Positions 16,092-24,504 of a stretch of 64,000 bases of DNA are shown here, one piece after another (the stretch's first letter is position 1; every line of letters starts with the position of its first letter). The DNA comes from Variovorax boronicumulans. GTDB lineage: Bacteria > Pseudomonadota > Gammaproteobacteria > Burkholderiales > Burkholderiaceae_C. The DNA is taken from NCBI RefSeq assembly GCF_019352895.1, contig NZ_JAAAFX010000004.1, positions 1,511,286-1,575,285 of the forward strand, read 5' to 3'. The position numbers and the translations under genes were made by a program. The notes beneath the pieces are model-generated. The model saw only the letters and a program-made list of their open reading frames with translations, made no database searches and had not been told where the DNA came from.

Positions 16092-16922
16092 ATGAAACAG
16101 ACCCTCCGATCCTTTCTGCGCCACCCGAGCGGCATGCTCGGCCTGGTGATCCTGCTGGCGGTGATCGTGCTGGCGCTCAGCGCGCCGCTGCTGTTCCCGG
16201 GCGACCCCTGGGACACGGTGGCCGCGCCCTTCACGCCACCGCAGACCGACGGCATGCTGCTGGGCAGCGACAGCCTGGGGCGCGACATCGCCGCGGGCAT
16301 CGCGCACGGCACCCGCGTCTCGCTGATGATCGGCCTGGCCTCGACGCTGGTGGCGCTGCTCATCGGCGTGGTGGTGGGCGCGCTCTCGGGCTATGTGGGC
16401 GGGCGCGTCGGCGAATGGCTGATGCGCTTCACCGAGCTGTTCCAGACCATCCCGGCCTTCATGCTGTGCATCCTGCTGGTGGCGATCCTCGAACCCTCGA
16501 TCCGCACCATCGTGATCGCCATCGCGCTGGTGAGCTGGCCGCAGGTGGCGCGCCTCACGCGCGGCGAGTTCCTGGCCCTGAAGGAGCGCGAGTTCGTGCA
16601 GGCCGCGCGCTGCCAGGGCGAATCGCCGCTGTCGCTGATCACGCGCTACATCCTGCCCAACGCCCTGTCGCCGATCATCGTCGCGGGTTCACTGTCGATC
16701 GCGAGCGCGATCCTGATCGAGAGCGCGCTGAGCTTCATGGGCCTGGGCGACCCCAACCTCATGAGCTGGGGTTTCATGATCGGCGCGGCGCGCACCATGC
16801 TGCGCCAGGCCTGGTGGATGAGCCTGTTCCCGGGCATCGCCATCCTGCTGACCGTGCTGGCCATCAACCTCGTGGGCGAAGGCCTCAACGACGTGCTCAA
16901 CCCCCGGATCTCGCGCCAATGA
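16092..16922 (+). CDS. DppC-type ABC transporter permease
   Basis: This 276-residue permease shows the OppC/DppC arrangement: an N-terminal helix, the LLGSDSLGRDIAAGIAHGTRVSL motif near residues 56-78, and four more membrane helices. The coupling loop includes FVQAARCQGESPLSLITRYILPNALSPI, near 170-197. It starts seven bases after the preceding permease and its stop overlaps the ATPase start as ATGA, so translation is coupled. Confidence 0.88.
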   Translation: MKQTLRSFLRHPSGMLGLVILLAVIVLALSAPLLFPGDPWDTVAAPFTPPQTDGMLLGSDSLGRDIAAGIAHGTRVSLMIGLASTLVALLIGVVVGALSGYVGGRVGEWLMRFTELFQTIPAFMLCILLVAILEPSIRTIVIAIALVSWPQVARLTRGEFLALKEREFVQAARCQGESPLSLITRYILPNALSPIIVAGSLSIASAILIESALSFMGLGDPNLMSWGFMIGAARTMLRQAWWMSLFPGIAILLTVLAINLVGEGLNDVLNPRISRQ

Positions 16923-18562
16923 CGAAGCCCTCTTCCCCCCTGCTGTCGATCCAGGACCTGTCGATCGTGCTGCCCAGTTCGGGCGACCGCGGCCATGCGG
17001 TGGAACGCCTGTCGCTGGACATCGCCGAGAACGAGATCGTCTGCCTGGTCGGCGAGTCCGGCTCGGGCAAGTCGATGACCGCGCACGCCATCCTCGGGCT
17101 GCTGCCGCCGCGCGTGTCGATCGACCCGCGCAGCCGCGTGCTGCTGGAGGGCACCGACCTCACGAAGCTCCCTGCCGCGCAGATGCGCAAGCTGCGCGGC
17201 GAGCGCATCGCGATGGTGTTCCAGGAGCCGATGAGCGCGCTCAACCCGCTGCAGCGCATCGGCGCGCAGGTGGCCGAGGCCCTGCAGCTGCACAACACGG
17301 CCGGCCTGGGCGCCACGGCGATCGAGGAACGCTGCCTCGCGATCATCGACGCGGTGGGCCTGCCTTCGCCGAAGCAGATCGTCCGCAGCTACCCCTTCCA
17401 GCTCTCGGGCGGCCAGCGCCAGCGCGTGATGATCGCGATGGCACTGCTGAACAACCCGCGCCTGCTGCTGGCCGACGAGCCCACCACTGCGCTGGACGTG
17501 ACCACGCAGCGCCAGATCCTGGACCTGATCCAGACGCTGCAGGTCGAGCGCCGCATGGGCGTGCTCTTCATCACGCACGATTTCGGCGTGGTGGCGGACA
17601 TTGCCGACCGCGTGGTCGTCATGCGCCACGGCCGCGTGGTCGAGCAGGGCTCGCGCGACGCGGTGCTGCGCAACCCGCAGCACGACTACACGAAGGCACT
17701 GATCGCCGCCGTCCCCGGGCGCAGTGCACGCAGCACGCCGCGCACGCAGAAGACGGCCGAGCCGCTGCTGAAGATCGAGAACCTGAGGAAGACCTTCGTC
17801 TCGAAATCGGGGCTGTTCTCCGCGCCGCGCACGGTGGTCGCGGCCGACGGCATCGACCTGGCCATCCAGGAAGGCGAGACGGTGTCGGTGGTGGGCGAAT
17901 CGGGTTCGGGCAAGTCGACGCTGGGCCGCATGGTGATGCGCCTGATCGAACCCGACAGCGGTGCGATCACCTTTGCCGGCCAGCCGATCCTGGGCCAGGA
18001 TGCGGCCGCGCTGCGCGCCTATCGCAAGCAGGTGCAGATCATCTTCCAGGACCCCTTCGCCTCGCTCAACCCGCGCCAGAAGGTGGGCGATGCGATCGCC
18101 CGCGGACCGATGATCCACGGCATGCCCCGCGCCGAAGCGCTCAAGGTCGCGGCCGCGCTGCTGGACCGCGTGGGGCTCGGTGCCTCGGCGGTGAACCGCT
18201 TCCCGCACGAGTTCTCGGGCGGGCAGCGCCAGCGCATCTCGATCGCACGCGCGCTGGCCCTCAAGCCGCGCCTGCTGATCGCCGACGAGGCGGTGTCGGC
18301 GCTCGACGTGTCGATCCAGTCGCAGGTGCTCGCACTGCTGGCCGAACTCAAGGCCGAGCTGGGCCTGACCATGATGTTCATCACCCACGACCTGCGCGTG
18401 GCCGCGGAAATCTCGAACGCGGTGGTGGTGATGCAGAGGGGCCAGATCGTCGAGCGCGGCGCGCCCGGCCAGCTCTTCAGCAACCCCCAGCATGCGTACA
18501 CCCGCACGCTGCTGGGTGCGATGCCGGGCCTGGACTTCTTCGAGCACAGGCTGGCCGCATGA
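16919..18562 (+). CDS. Fused double ATPase of the peptide-type ABC transporter (DppD-DppF / GsiA-like)
   Basis: This 547-residue protein contains two complete ABC domains. The first has Walker A GESGSGKSMT, signature LSGGQRQRV and Walker B LLLADEPTTALD. The second, from about residue 280, has GESGSGKSTLG, FSGGQRQRIS and LLIADEAVSALD. One polypeptide therefore supplies both nucleotide sites, as in GsiA and YejF. ATG 16919 overlaps the upstream stop by four bases. The second Walker B reads DEAVSALD, which is normal in this family. It overlaps the hydrolase gene after it by four bases. Confidence 0.9.
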   Translation: MTKPSSPLLSIQDLSIVLPSSGDRGHAVERLSLDIAENEIVCLVGESGSGKSMTAHAILGLLPPRVSIDPRSRVLLEGTDLTKLPAAQMRKLRGERIAMVFQEPMSALNPLQRIGAQVAEALQLHNTAGLGATAIEERCLAIIDAVGLPSPKQIVRSYPFQLSGGQRQRVMIAMALLNNPRLLLADEPTTALDVTTQRQILDLIQTLQVERRMGVLFITHDFGVVADIADRVVVMRHGRVVEQGSRDAVLRNPQHDYTKALIAAVPGRSARSTPRTQKTAEPLLKIENLRKTFVSKSGLFSAPRTVVAADGIDLAIQEGETVSVVGESGSGKSTLGRMVMRLIEPDSGAITFAGQPILGQDAAALRAYRKQVQIIFQDPFASLNPRQKVGDAIARGPMIHGMPRAEALKVAAALLDRVGLGASAVNRFPHEFSGGQRQRISIARALALKPRLLIADEAVSALDVSIQSQVLALLAELKAELGLTMMFITHDLRVAAEISNAVVVMQRGQIVERGAPGQLFSNPQHAYTRTLLGAMPGLDFFEHRLAA

Positions 18563-19776
18563 GCGCCGCGCCGTCTTCTTGCGTCGACCTCGGCTGGCAC
18601 ATGGGTGCGCCCTCGCTGGCGATCGACCCCGATGCGCTGTCGCCCGCACGCATGCGCGCGCGCTTCAGCGGCATGCGCGCGACCGGCCCGACGGTGAACG
18701 TCTGGCGCGGGCCCGGCCCCGCCAGCACGCTGCCGTATGCGCTGCGCGACGACATCGACGCGCTCGCGTTCGTGCCCCTGGGCGCCGCGGCGCCGATGCG
18801 CTGGGACGCCTCGCTGGCCGCGAACCACACCGACGGCATCGTGGTGCTGCATCGCGGCCGCATCGTCTACGAGCACTTCGACGGCCCGCTGCAGCCGCAC
18901 AGGCCGCACGTCTGCATGTCGGTGACCAAGTCGCTGGTCGGCACGCTCGCGGCCGCCGAGATGGTCGCCGGCCGCATCGACCCCGATGCACCGGTGCCGG
19001 TGTACGTGCCCGAGCTCGGCGCGAGCGCCTGGGCCGAGGCCACGGTGCGCCAGGTGATGGACATGACCACCGCGCTGCACTACGACGAGGACTACGGCCG
19101 CGCCGACGCGGAGGTCTGGACCTACCTGCGCGCGGCCGCGCAGCTGCCTGGCATGCCCGCGCCCGCCGGCAGTCCGGTCGGCGTCCGCGACTTCCTGCGC
19201 ACCGTCCGCGCCAGCGGAGCGCACGGCGAAGGCTTCGCCTACAAGACGGTCAACACCGAGGTGCTGGGCTGGATCCTCTGCAAGGTGACCGGCCTGCCGC
19301 TGGAGCGGTTGGTCGAGGAGCGCCTGTGGACGCCGATGGGCGCCGAGCAGGACGCCTTCTTCGTGGTCGACCCGCGCGGCCACGCCGGCGCGGGCGGTGC
19401 CTTCAGCGGCGCACTGCGCGACATGGCGCGCTTCGGCGAGACCATGCGTTGCGATGGCTTCTTCAACGGCCGGCAGGTCGTGCCCGAGGCCGCCGTGGCC
19501 GACATCCGCCTGGGCGCCAGCCCCGCGCACTTCGCGCGGGCGGGCTATGCGCTGCTGCCGGGCTGGAGCTATCGCCACATGTGGTGGATGACGCACAACG
19601 CGCACGGCGCCTATTGCGCGCGCGGCATCCACGGCCAGAACCTCTACATCGACCCGAAGGCCGAGATGGTGATCGCGCGCTTCGCCTCGCACCCCAAGGC
19701 CGCCAGCGCCAACACCGACCCGACCACCCTGCCCGCGTACCAAGCGCTGGCACAGCATCTTCTCGCCTGCCCATGA
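18559..19776 (+). CDS. Beta-lactamase-fold serine hydrolase, NylB-like
   Basis: This 405-residue class C beta-lactamase-fold enzyme has the SxxK motif S121-V-T-K124, a Tyr motif at Y228 in FAYKTVNTEVLGW, and HGQN near the C-terminus in place of the KTG box. This pattern resembles 6-aminohexanoate-dimer hydrolase (NylB) and related esterases/amidases more than true beta-lactamases. No clear signal peptide is seen, so it probably acts in the cytoplasm on a compound imported by the preceding transporter. It is coupled on both sides by ATGA overlaps. The substrate could be a cyclic or linear amide or an ester. Confidence 0.8.
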   Translation: MSAAPSSCVDLGWHMGAPSLAIDPDALSPARMRARFSGMRATGPTVNVWRGPGPASTLPYALRDDIDALAFVPLGAAAPMRWDASLAANHTDGIVVLHRGRIVYEHFDGPLQPHRPHVCMSVTKSLVGTLAAAEMVAGRIDPDAPVPVYVPELGASAWAEATVRQVMDMTTALHYDEDYGRADAEVWTYLRAAAQLPGMPAPAGSPVGVRDFLRTVRASGAHGEGFAYKTVNTEVLGWILCKVTGLPLERLVEERLWTPMGAEQDAFFVVDPRGHAGAGGAFSGALRDMARFGETMRCDGFFNGRQVVPEAAVADIRLGASPAHFARAGYALLPGWSYRHMWWMTHNAHGAYCARGIHGQNLYIDPKAEMVIARFASHPKAASANTDPTTLPAYQALAQHLLACP

Positions 19777-20699
19777 CCACCGTTGCCCTGCTCAGCCATT
19801 CCGTCGACCTCGACTTCCTGCGCCCGCTGCTGCTGGCGGCCGACCCGTCGCTGGACATCGCCACCTGGCCCGACCCGCGCTGCCTCGAGGCCGAAGTGGC
19901 CGTCTGCTGGAACGCGCCGCCCGGCGTGTACGCGCAGATGCCGAGACTGAAGCTGGTGCACAGCATCGCGGCCGGCGTGGACAACGTGGTCGCGGGGCAG
20001 GACCTGCGCGAACTGCCGGTGTGCCGCGTGGTCGACCCGATGCTGGCCGAGGGCATGCTGCAGTTCGTGCTCTGGGGCGTGCTGCATTTCCACCGGCAGC
20101 TCGATGCCGCCCTGGCCAGCCAGCGCGCAAAACAATGGAAGCGCCCGCTGCAGACGCCGGCCTCGGCCTGCCGCGTCGGGCTGATGGGCATGGGCGAACT
20201 CGGCGGCCACATCGCTGCGCGCCTGCCCCTGCTGGGCTACCCGGTCAGCGGCTGGGCCCGCACGCCGCGCGAGATCGCCGGCATGACGGTGTTCAGCGGC
20301 GACGACAGCTACGAAGATTTCCTCGCGCAGACCGATGTGCTGGTGTGCCTGCTGCCGCTCACGGCGCAGACCCGCGGCATCCTCTGCGAGCGCACCTTCT
20401 CGGCCCTGCCCCGGGGCGCCGCGCTGATCCATTGCGGCCGCGGCGAACACCTGGTCGAGGCCGACCTGATCGCGGCGCTGGGCAGCGGGCAACTGCGCGG
20501 CGCGATCGTCGACGTGTTCGAGAACGAACCGCTGCCGCCAGACCACCCGCTGTGGACCACGCCCGGCGTGGTGGTCACGCCCCACATGGCGACCATGGCC
20601 ACCTTCGACGTGGTGGCGCGGCAGGTGGTGCGGAACATCGCGCAGCTGCGCGAGAACGGCCCCTTCTTCAACCAGGTCGACACCGCGCGCGGCTACTGA
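19773..20699 (+). CDS. ghrA: D-2-hydroxyacid dehydrogenase, glyoxylate/hydroxypyruvate reductase A type
   Basis: This 308-residue NAD(P)-dependent dehydrogenase has a Rossmann motif GLMGMGELGGHIAARL (about 134-149), the DVLVCLLPLT strand, the HCGRGEHLVEADLIAAL catalytic-Arg segment, DVFENEPLPPDHPLW and the catalytic His in VVTPHMAT. The set matches GhrA, which reduces glyoxylate and hydroxypyruvate. ATG 19773 overlaps the hydrolase stop by four bases. In this operon it may reduce a 2-oxo acid freed from the imported substrate. Confidence 0.82.
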   Translation: MTTVALLSHSVDLDFLRPLLLAADPSLDIATWPDPRCLEAEVAVCWNAPPGVYAQMPRLKLVHSIAAGVDNVVAGQDLRELPVCRVVDPMLAEGMLQFVLWGVLHFHRQLDAALASQRAKQWKRPLQTPASACRVGLMGMGELGGHIAARLPLLGYPVSGWARTPREIAGMTVFSGDDSYEDFLAQTDVLVCLLPLTAQTRGILCERTFSALPRGAALIHCGRGEHLVEADLIAALGSGQLRGAIVDVFENEPLPPDHPLWTTPGVVVTPHMATMATFDVVARQVVRNIAQLRENGPFFNQVDTARGY

Positions 20700-20706
20700 T
20701 GACACA

Positions 20707-20766
20707 CCCCCGAAGCGCCTTCGAGGGGGCGACACCAGCGGCCTGGCAAAGCCGGTTCCGCGGTGT
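20707..20766. repeat. Intergenic double-hairpin repeat, copy A
   Basis: A CCCCCGAAG-CGC-CTTCGAGGGGG hairpin (20707-20729) is followed by a second hairpin, GACACC-A-GCGG ... CCGC-GGTGTC (20731-20767), with a GGC-AAA-GCC tip. The core CACCAGCGGCC ... GCCGGTTCCGC (20733-20765) reappears at 49699-49731 in the same orientation. The element fills the gap between the reductase and esterase genes. Confidence 0.75.
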
Positions 20767-20827
20767 CCCTGGCATTGACTGCAAGCGCTTCGACTTCCCC
20801 GAATCTTCACTCGCAACTGGAATCGAC

Positions 20828-21814
20828 ATGAGCAACCTCGACCCTGCCTTCGCCGCCTCGACCCAAGGCGCCAAGCCCGCGCCCCTCGACCCGCAAGTCC
20901 AGCTCTTCGTGCAGCGCATGAGCGCCGACGCTTCGAAGTTCCCGCGCCGCGACACGGTGTCGATCGCCGAAGGCCGCGACATCGCCGAGAAGGTGCGCGC
21001 ACCCTGGGCCGCGGGCGGCCCGGTGATGGAACGCACGACCGAGCAGCAGGTGCCCACGCGCCACGGCGAGGTGCTGATCCGTACCCACTACCCGAAGGAA
21101 CGCCGCATGCCCGGCGCCTTCTTCTACATCCACGGCGGCGGCTTCGTGCTGTTCAGCATCGACACCCACGACCGGCTGATGCGCGAGTACGCCGAGCGTG
21201 CCGGCATCGTGGTGATCGGCATCAACTACACGCGCGCACCCGAGGCCAAGTTCCCGCAGCCGATCGAGGAATGCATCGACACCGTGTGCTGGCTGATCGC
21301 GCACGCGGGGGAGATCGGTTTCGACCCGGAGCAGTTCTTCGTGGGCGGCGACTCGGCCGGCGGCAACCTCTCGCTGTGCACCGCCATGCACTTCCGCGAC
21401 CAGGGCGCGAGCCCGATCCGCGGCCTGGTGCTCAACTACACCGGCTTCAGCACCGACCTCTACCAGGACTCGGTGGTGCGCTACGGCGCGGGCGACTACG
21501 GCCTCTCGCTGCACATGATGGTCTGGTTCTACCGCAACTACCTGGGCCGCAAGGAAGACTTCACCGACCCGCGCATGAACCTGCTCGACGCCGACCTGCA
21601 CGACATTCCGCCGACCTTCCTGGTCATCACCGAATGCGACCCGCTGTACGACGGCAACATCGACATGGCGGCCAAGATGAAGGCGGAGGGCCTCGACGTC
21701 GAGTCCAAGATCTACCCGGGCACGGTCCACAGCTTTCTCGAAGCCGTGTCGGTGGCCGACGTGGCCGGCGAAGCCTTCGACGACACGGTGCGCTGGCTGC
21801 GCAAGCACGCCTGA
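20828..21814 (+). CDS. Alpha/beta hydrolase, hormone-sensitive-lipase type esterase
   Basis: This 328-residue cytoplasmic esterase has the oxyanion motif HGGG at 102-105, nucleophile Ser176 in GDSAGG (174-179), the acid Asp271 in ECDPLYD and His301 in GTVHSF. This is the full HSL-family triad. The start at 20828 gives a standard N-terminus; the frame is open much further upstream but overlaps the reductase gene in another frame. It is separated from the operon by the hairpin repeat and followed after 10 bases by the PaiB-like gene. Confidence 0.85.
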   Translation: MSNLDPAFAASTQGAKPAPLDPQVQLFVQRMSADASKFPRRDTVSIAEGRDIAEKVRAPWAAGGPVMERTTEQQVPTRHGEVLIRTHYPKERRMPGAFFYIHGGGFVLFSIDTHDRLMREYAERAGIVVIGINYTRAPEAKFPQPIEECIDTVCWLIAHAGEIGFDPEQFFVGGDSAGGNLSLCTAMHFRDQGASPIRGLVLNYTGFSTDLYQDSVVRYGAGDYGLSLHMMVWFYRNYLGRKEDFTDPRMNLLDADLHDIPPTFLVITECDPLYDGNIDMAAKMKAEGLDVESKIYPGTVHSFLEAVSVADVAGEAFDDTVRWLRKHA

Positions 21815-21824
21815 GGGGGCCACG

Positions 21825-22457
21825 ATGTACACACCGCCCGCCTACGCGGAATCCGACGAGGCCCTGCTGCGCGAGCGCATGCGCGCCTGGAGTTTCGCCA
21901 CGCTCGTGACGCACGGCGCCGAAGGGCTCAACGCCACCCACCTGCCCTTCCTGGTGGACGACGACGGGCCGCACGGCCTGCTGACCACGCACCTGGCGCG
22001 CGGCAACGCGCAGTACCGCGACCTGAAGGCCGGCGCGCCGGCGCTGGTCATCTTCCAGGGGCCGCATGCCTTCATCTCGCCGAGCTGGTACACGAACCGG
22101 CTGACCTTCCCGACCTGGAACTACACGGCCATCCATGCGCAGGGCACGCCGGAAGTGGTGGACGACACCTCGGCCATCCATGCGGTGCTGCAGCGCACGG
22201 TCGCGGCCTACGACACGCCGCTGGGTGGCGAATGGGCCTTCGACGCCATGCCGCAGGAGCTGACCGCATCACGCCTCAAGGCCATTGCGGCCGTGCGCAT
22301 CCCCATCGCGCGCATCGAGGGAAAGATGAAGCTCAACCAGGACAAGTCGGTGGCCGACCGGCTCGGCGTGATTGCCGCGCTGGAGAAGCAGGGCGACGCG
22401 CAGGGCCTGGCCGTGGCCGCGCTGATCCGCAGCCAGCCCGACCTCGCTTCGCACTGA
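21825..22457 (+). CDS. PaiB-type FMN-binding protein
   Basis: This 210-residue protein of the PaiB family has a split-barrel flavin-binding fold. Recognisable segments are ATHLPFLVDDDGPHGLLTTHLARGN near 38-62, the FISPSWYTNRLTFPTWNYTAIHAQGTP stretch near 83-109, and KMKLNQDK near 165-172. PaiB proteins were named as negative regulators, but their biochemical role is unsettled. It lies 10 bases after the esterase gene and 37 before the aldolase gene, so it is probably cotranscribed. Confidence 0.8.
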   Translation: MYTPPAYAESDEALLRERMRAWSFATLVTHGAEGLNATHLPFLVDDDGPHGLLTTHLARGNAQYRDLKAGAPALVIFQGPHAFISPSWYTNRLTFPTWNYTAIHAQGTPEVVDDTSAIHAVLQRTVAAYDTPLGGEWAFDAMPQELTASRLKAIAAVRIPIARIEGKMKLNQDKSVADRLGVIAALEKQGDAQGLAVAALIRSQPDLASH

Positions 22458-22494
22458 GCGCGAGAAAAAAGACAACCACAGGAACACCGCAGAC

Positions 22495-23232
22495 ATGACC
22501 GCCCTCGACCATCCCGTGCGCACGGACGCCGAAACCCAGACCCGCCGCGACCTCGCCGCGCTCTACCGCCTGGTCGCGCATTTCCGCATGACCGACCTGA
22601 TCGACACCCACATCAGCGCGCGCATCCCCGGCACGCCGGACCACTTCCTGATCAACCGCTATGGCGTGCTGTTCCACGAGATGGGGCCGGACGATCTGGT
22701 GAAGATCGACACCGCCGGCAAGGTGGTGGACGCGGCCGATGCGGGGCAACGCGTCAACGCCGCGGGCTTCACCATCCACTCGGCCGTGCACATGGCGCGC
22801 CACGACCTGGCGTGCGTGATCCACACGCACACGGCCGACGGCATCGCGGTGTCGTGCCAGCAGGAAGGCCTGCTGCCCATCTCGCAGCACGCGCTCAAGT
22901 TCTACGGCCACCTGGGCTACCACGCCTACGAAGGCATCGCGCTCGATCTCGAGGAGCGCGCACGCCTGGTCGCGAGCCTGGGCGAGCACCGCGTGATGAT
23001 CCTGCGCAACCACGGCCTGCTGGCCGCGGGCCGCACCATCGCCGAGGCCTTCCAGAACATCTACTTCCTGGAACGCGCCTGCCAGGCCCAGGTCAAGGCC
23101 ACCAGCAGCGGCCGCCCGCTGAGCCTGCCCCCGCAGGCGGTGTGCGAGCGCACCGCGGCGCAGTTCAACCGCGAGGAAGGGCTGGCGCATGCGCAGATGG
23201 CGTGGGAATCGGCGCTGCGGCTGATCGCCTGA
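22495..23232 (+). CDS. Class II aldolase/adducin-family protein
   Basis: This 245-residue protein has the zinc-binding HTHTADG motif near residue 105 and RNHGLLAAG near 170, the usual class II aldolase/adducin fold. Members include fuculose-phosphate aldolase, ribulose-phosphate epimerase and decarboxylase-like enzymes, and the specific reaction cannot be told. It is the last gene of this run and is followed by a strong hairpin terminator. Confidence 0.8.
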   Translation: MTALDHPVRTDAETQTRRDLAALYRLVAHFRMTDLIDTHISARIPGTPDHFLINRYGVLFHEMGPDDLVKIDTAGKVVDAADAGQRVNAAGFTIHSAVHMARHDLACVIHTHTADGIAVSCQQEGLLPISQHALKFYGHLGYHAYEGIALDLEERARLVASLGEHRVMILRNHGLLAAGRTIAEAFQNIYFLERACQAQVKATSSGRPLSLPPQAVCERTAAQFNREEGLAHAQMAWESALRLIA

Positions 23233-23296
23233 AGCGCGAGGCCGAGGCACCGCGTGTGCCCTGGCGATGGCAGGCCACGCAACCGACGCGCCAATG

Positions 23297-23326
23297 AAAA
23301 AGGCCACCTGGAAAGGTGGCCTTTTT
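23297..23326. terminator. Bidirectional rho-independent terminator
   Basis: A 12-base perfect stem, AAAAAGGCCACC (23297-23308) paired with GGTGGCCTTTTT (23315-23326), has a six-base loop. T-runs on both strands let it end the aldolase transcript and, in reverse, the tRNA-Gly transcript. Confidence 0.9.
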
Positions 23327-23334
23327 ACTGGATG

Positions 23335-23410
23335 TGGAGCGGGATAAGAGACTCGAACTCTCGACCTCAACCTTGGCAAGGTTGCGCTCTACCAACTGAG
23401 CTAATCCCGC
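23335..23410 (-). tRNA. tRNA-Gly (anticodon GCC)
   Basis: The 76-base minus-strand gene starts GCGGGATTAGCTCAG and folds into a complete cloverleaf with acceptor stem GCGGGAT/ATCCCGC, the anticodon loop TTGCCAA, a GTTCGAGTC T-arm and an encoded CCA end at 23337-23335. The anticodon GCC reads glycine GGC/GGT codons. No mobile element is attached to it in this window. Confidence 0.96.
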
Positions 23411-23479
23411 ATCGAGTCTGCAATTCTAGCCCGAATTTCGAGCCCTTCCGGACAACTCGCACAAAAATTTTGAGAATCC

Positions 23480-23737
23480 TCAGTCCGGCACGAACATCGA
23501 CTTGAACTTCGCCTCGTCCGCCGCGTCCTCGAAGGTCACCAGCTGGCCCGCCTTGTTGTCCACGATCCGGTGCGCCGCGAACAGGCTGTAGCGGCCCTTG
23601 AGGTAGTAGCTCTCCATCTCGATGAGCATGTACGGATAGGGCACGAAGACCTGGTGCGCGAACACCACGCGGTGCAGGTTGCGCGGATTGGGAAAGAGCT
23701 TGTATTCCGCGGTGCTCAGGGCCTGGGCGGTGGCCAT
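23480..23737 (-). CDS. Small conserved-looking protein of unknown function
   Basis: This 85-residue protein starts at the ATG at 23737 (MATAQALSTAEYKLFPNPRN). It is rich in aromatic residues (FAHQVFVPYPYMLIEMESYYLKGRY is the central part) with no signal peptide, membrane helix or known motif. It starts three bases after the SDR stop and is the third gene of the Crp-SDR unit, so it is probably cotranscribed. I do not recognise a family. Codon use resembles the neighbours, which supports a real gene. Confidence 0.65.
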   Translation of the reverse strand: MATAQALSTAEYKLFPNPRNLHRVVFAHQVFVPYPYMLIEMESYYLKGRYSLFAAHRIVDNKAGQLVTFEDAADEAKFKSMFVPD

Positions 23738-23739
23738 GC

Positions 23740-24504
23740 TCAGGCGGGGTCGCGCACGTCGGCCACGGGCTTGCTGCCGAAGTCCGCGCGTGCCAGGTAG
23801 GCCAGCACCTTGGCACCGGCGGTCGCGGGCGAGTCGAGCAGGCCGTCGGCCTTGAGCTTCTCGAAGCGCGCACGGTCGGGGAACAGGCCGGCCTCGGTGC
23901 CGCGCATCGCGACCTGCATGTCGGTGTCGATCACGCCGGGCGCGAGGGAGACGATCTTCGCGCCGTTGGGGCGCAGCGCCTCCTCGAGTGCGACCGCGCG
24001 CGAGAAGTGGTCCATGCCGGCCTTGGCCGCGCAGTACGGCGCCTGGCTGGCCATGGCGTTGCGGCCCAGGCCCGAGGAGATGTTGAGCACCTTGCGGGCG
24101 CCGCGCCAGTCCTGCGTGGCGCGCAGGAAGGCCGCCGTGAGCAGCAAGGGCGCTTCGAGCCCGATGCGCAGCGACTGCGCGAGGTCGGCCGCATCGGCCT
24201 TCTCGAGCGGGCCCAACTGGCCCACGGTGCCGGCGTTGTTGATCAGCGTGACGCTGTCGAAGGCCTGCGCGTCCTGCGTGGCGAGCCAGGCGGCCACGCG
24301 CTCGGCGGCGGCGGCGGGCGCGGACAGGTCGAAGGACCATTGCTCGATCTTCGCGCCGTGCTGCGCGGCCTTGGCGGCCAGCGCGTCGTCGGTCTTGCGC
24401 GAGATGCAGACCAGCGTGTGGCCGGCCTCGATCAGCTGTTCGGCCATGGCGCGGCCCATGCCGCGGGAGGCGCCGGTGAGGAGGGTGAGGTGCTGTGCGC
24501 TCAT
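23740..24504 (-). CDS. Short-chain dehydrogenase/reductase
   Basis: This 254-residue SDR has the cofactor motif TGASRGMG (10-17), NNAG (91-94), the serine of NISSGLGRN, and catalytic YCAAK with Tyr and Lys near 158-162. The N-terminal arginines suggest NADP(H). It resembles sepiapterin reductase/YueD-like SDRs, but the substrate is unknown. ATG 24504 overlaps the stop of the Crp-type gene by four bases. Confidence 0.85.
   Translation of the reverse strand: MSAQHLTLLTGASRGMGRAMAEQLIEAGHTLVCISRKTDDALAAKAAQHGAKIEQWSFDLSAPAAAAERVAAWLATQDAQAFDSVTLINNAGTVGQLGPLEKADAADLAQSLRIGLEAPLLLTAAFLRATQDWRGARKVLNISSGLGRNAMASQAPYCAAKAGMDHFSRAVALEEALRPNGAKIVSLAPGVIDTDMQVAMRGTEAGLFPDRARFEKLKADGLLDSPATAGAKVLAYLARADFGSKPVADVRDPA

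Noticed and set aside
18559-19776. An antibiotic-resistance beta-lactamase
   Set aside because: There is an SxxK motif, but no clear signal peptide and no KTG box; context and motifs fit a NylB-like esterase or amidase better.
18492-20699. A 735-residue fusion ending in the GhrA-like reductase
   Set aside because: The upstream part is an out-of-frame shadow of the NylB-like gene; the reductase has its own ATG at 19773 in a standard ATGA overlap.
23335-23410. tRNA-Gly as an integration site for a genomic island
   Set aside because: No integrase gene, no duplicated tRNA 3' end and no phage-like genes were seen on either side.
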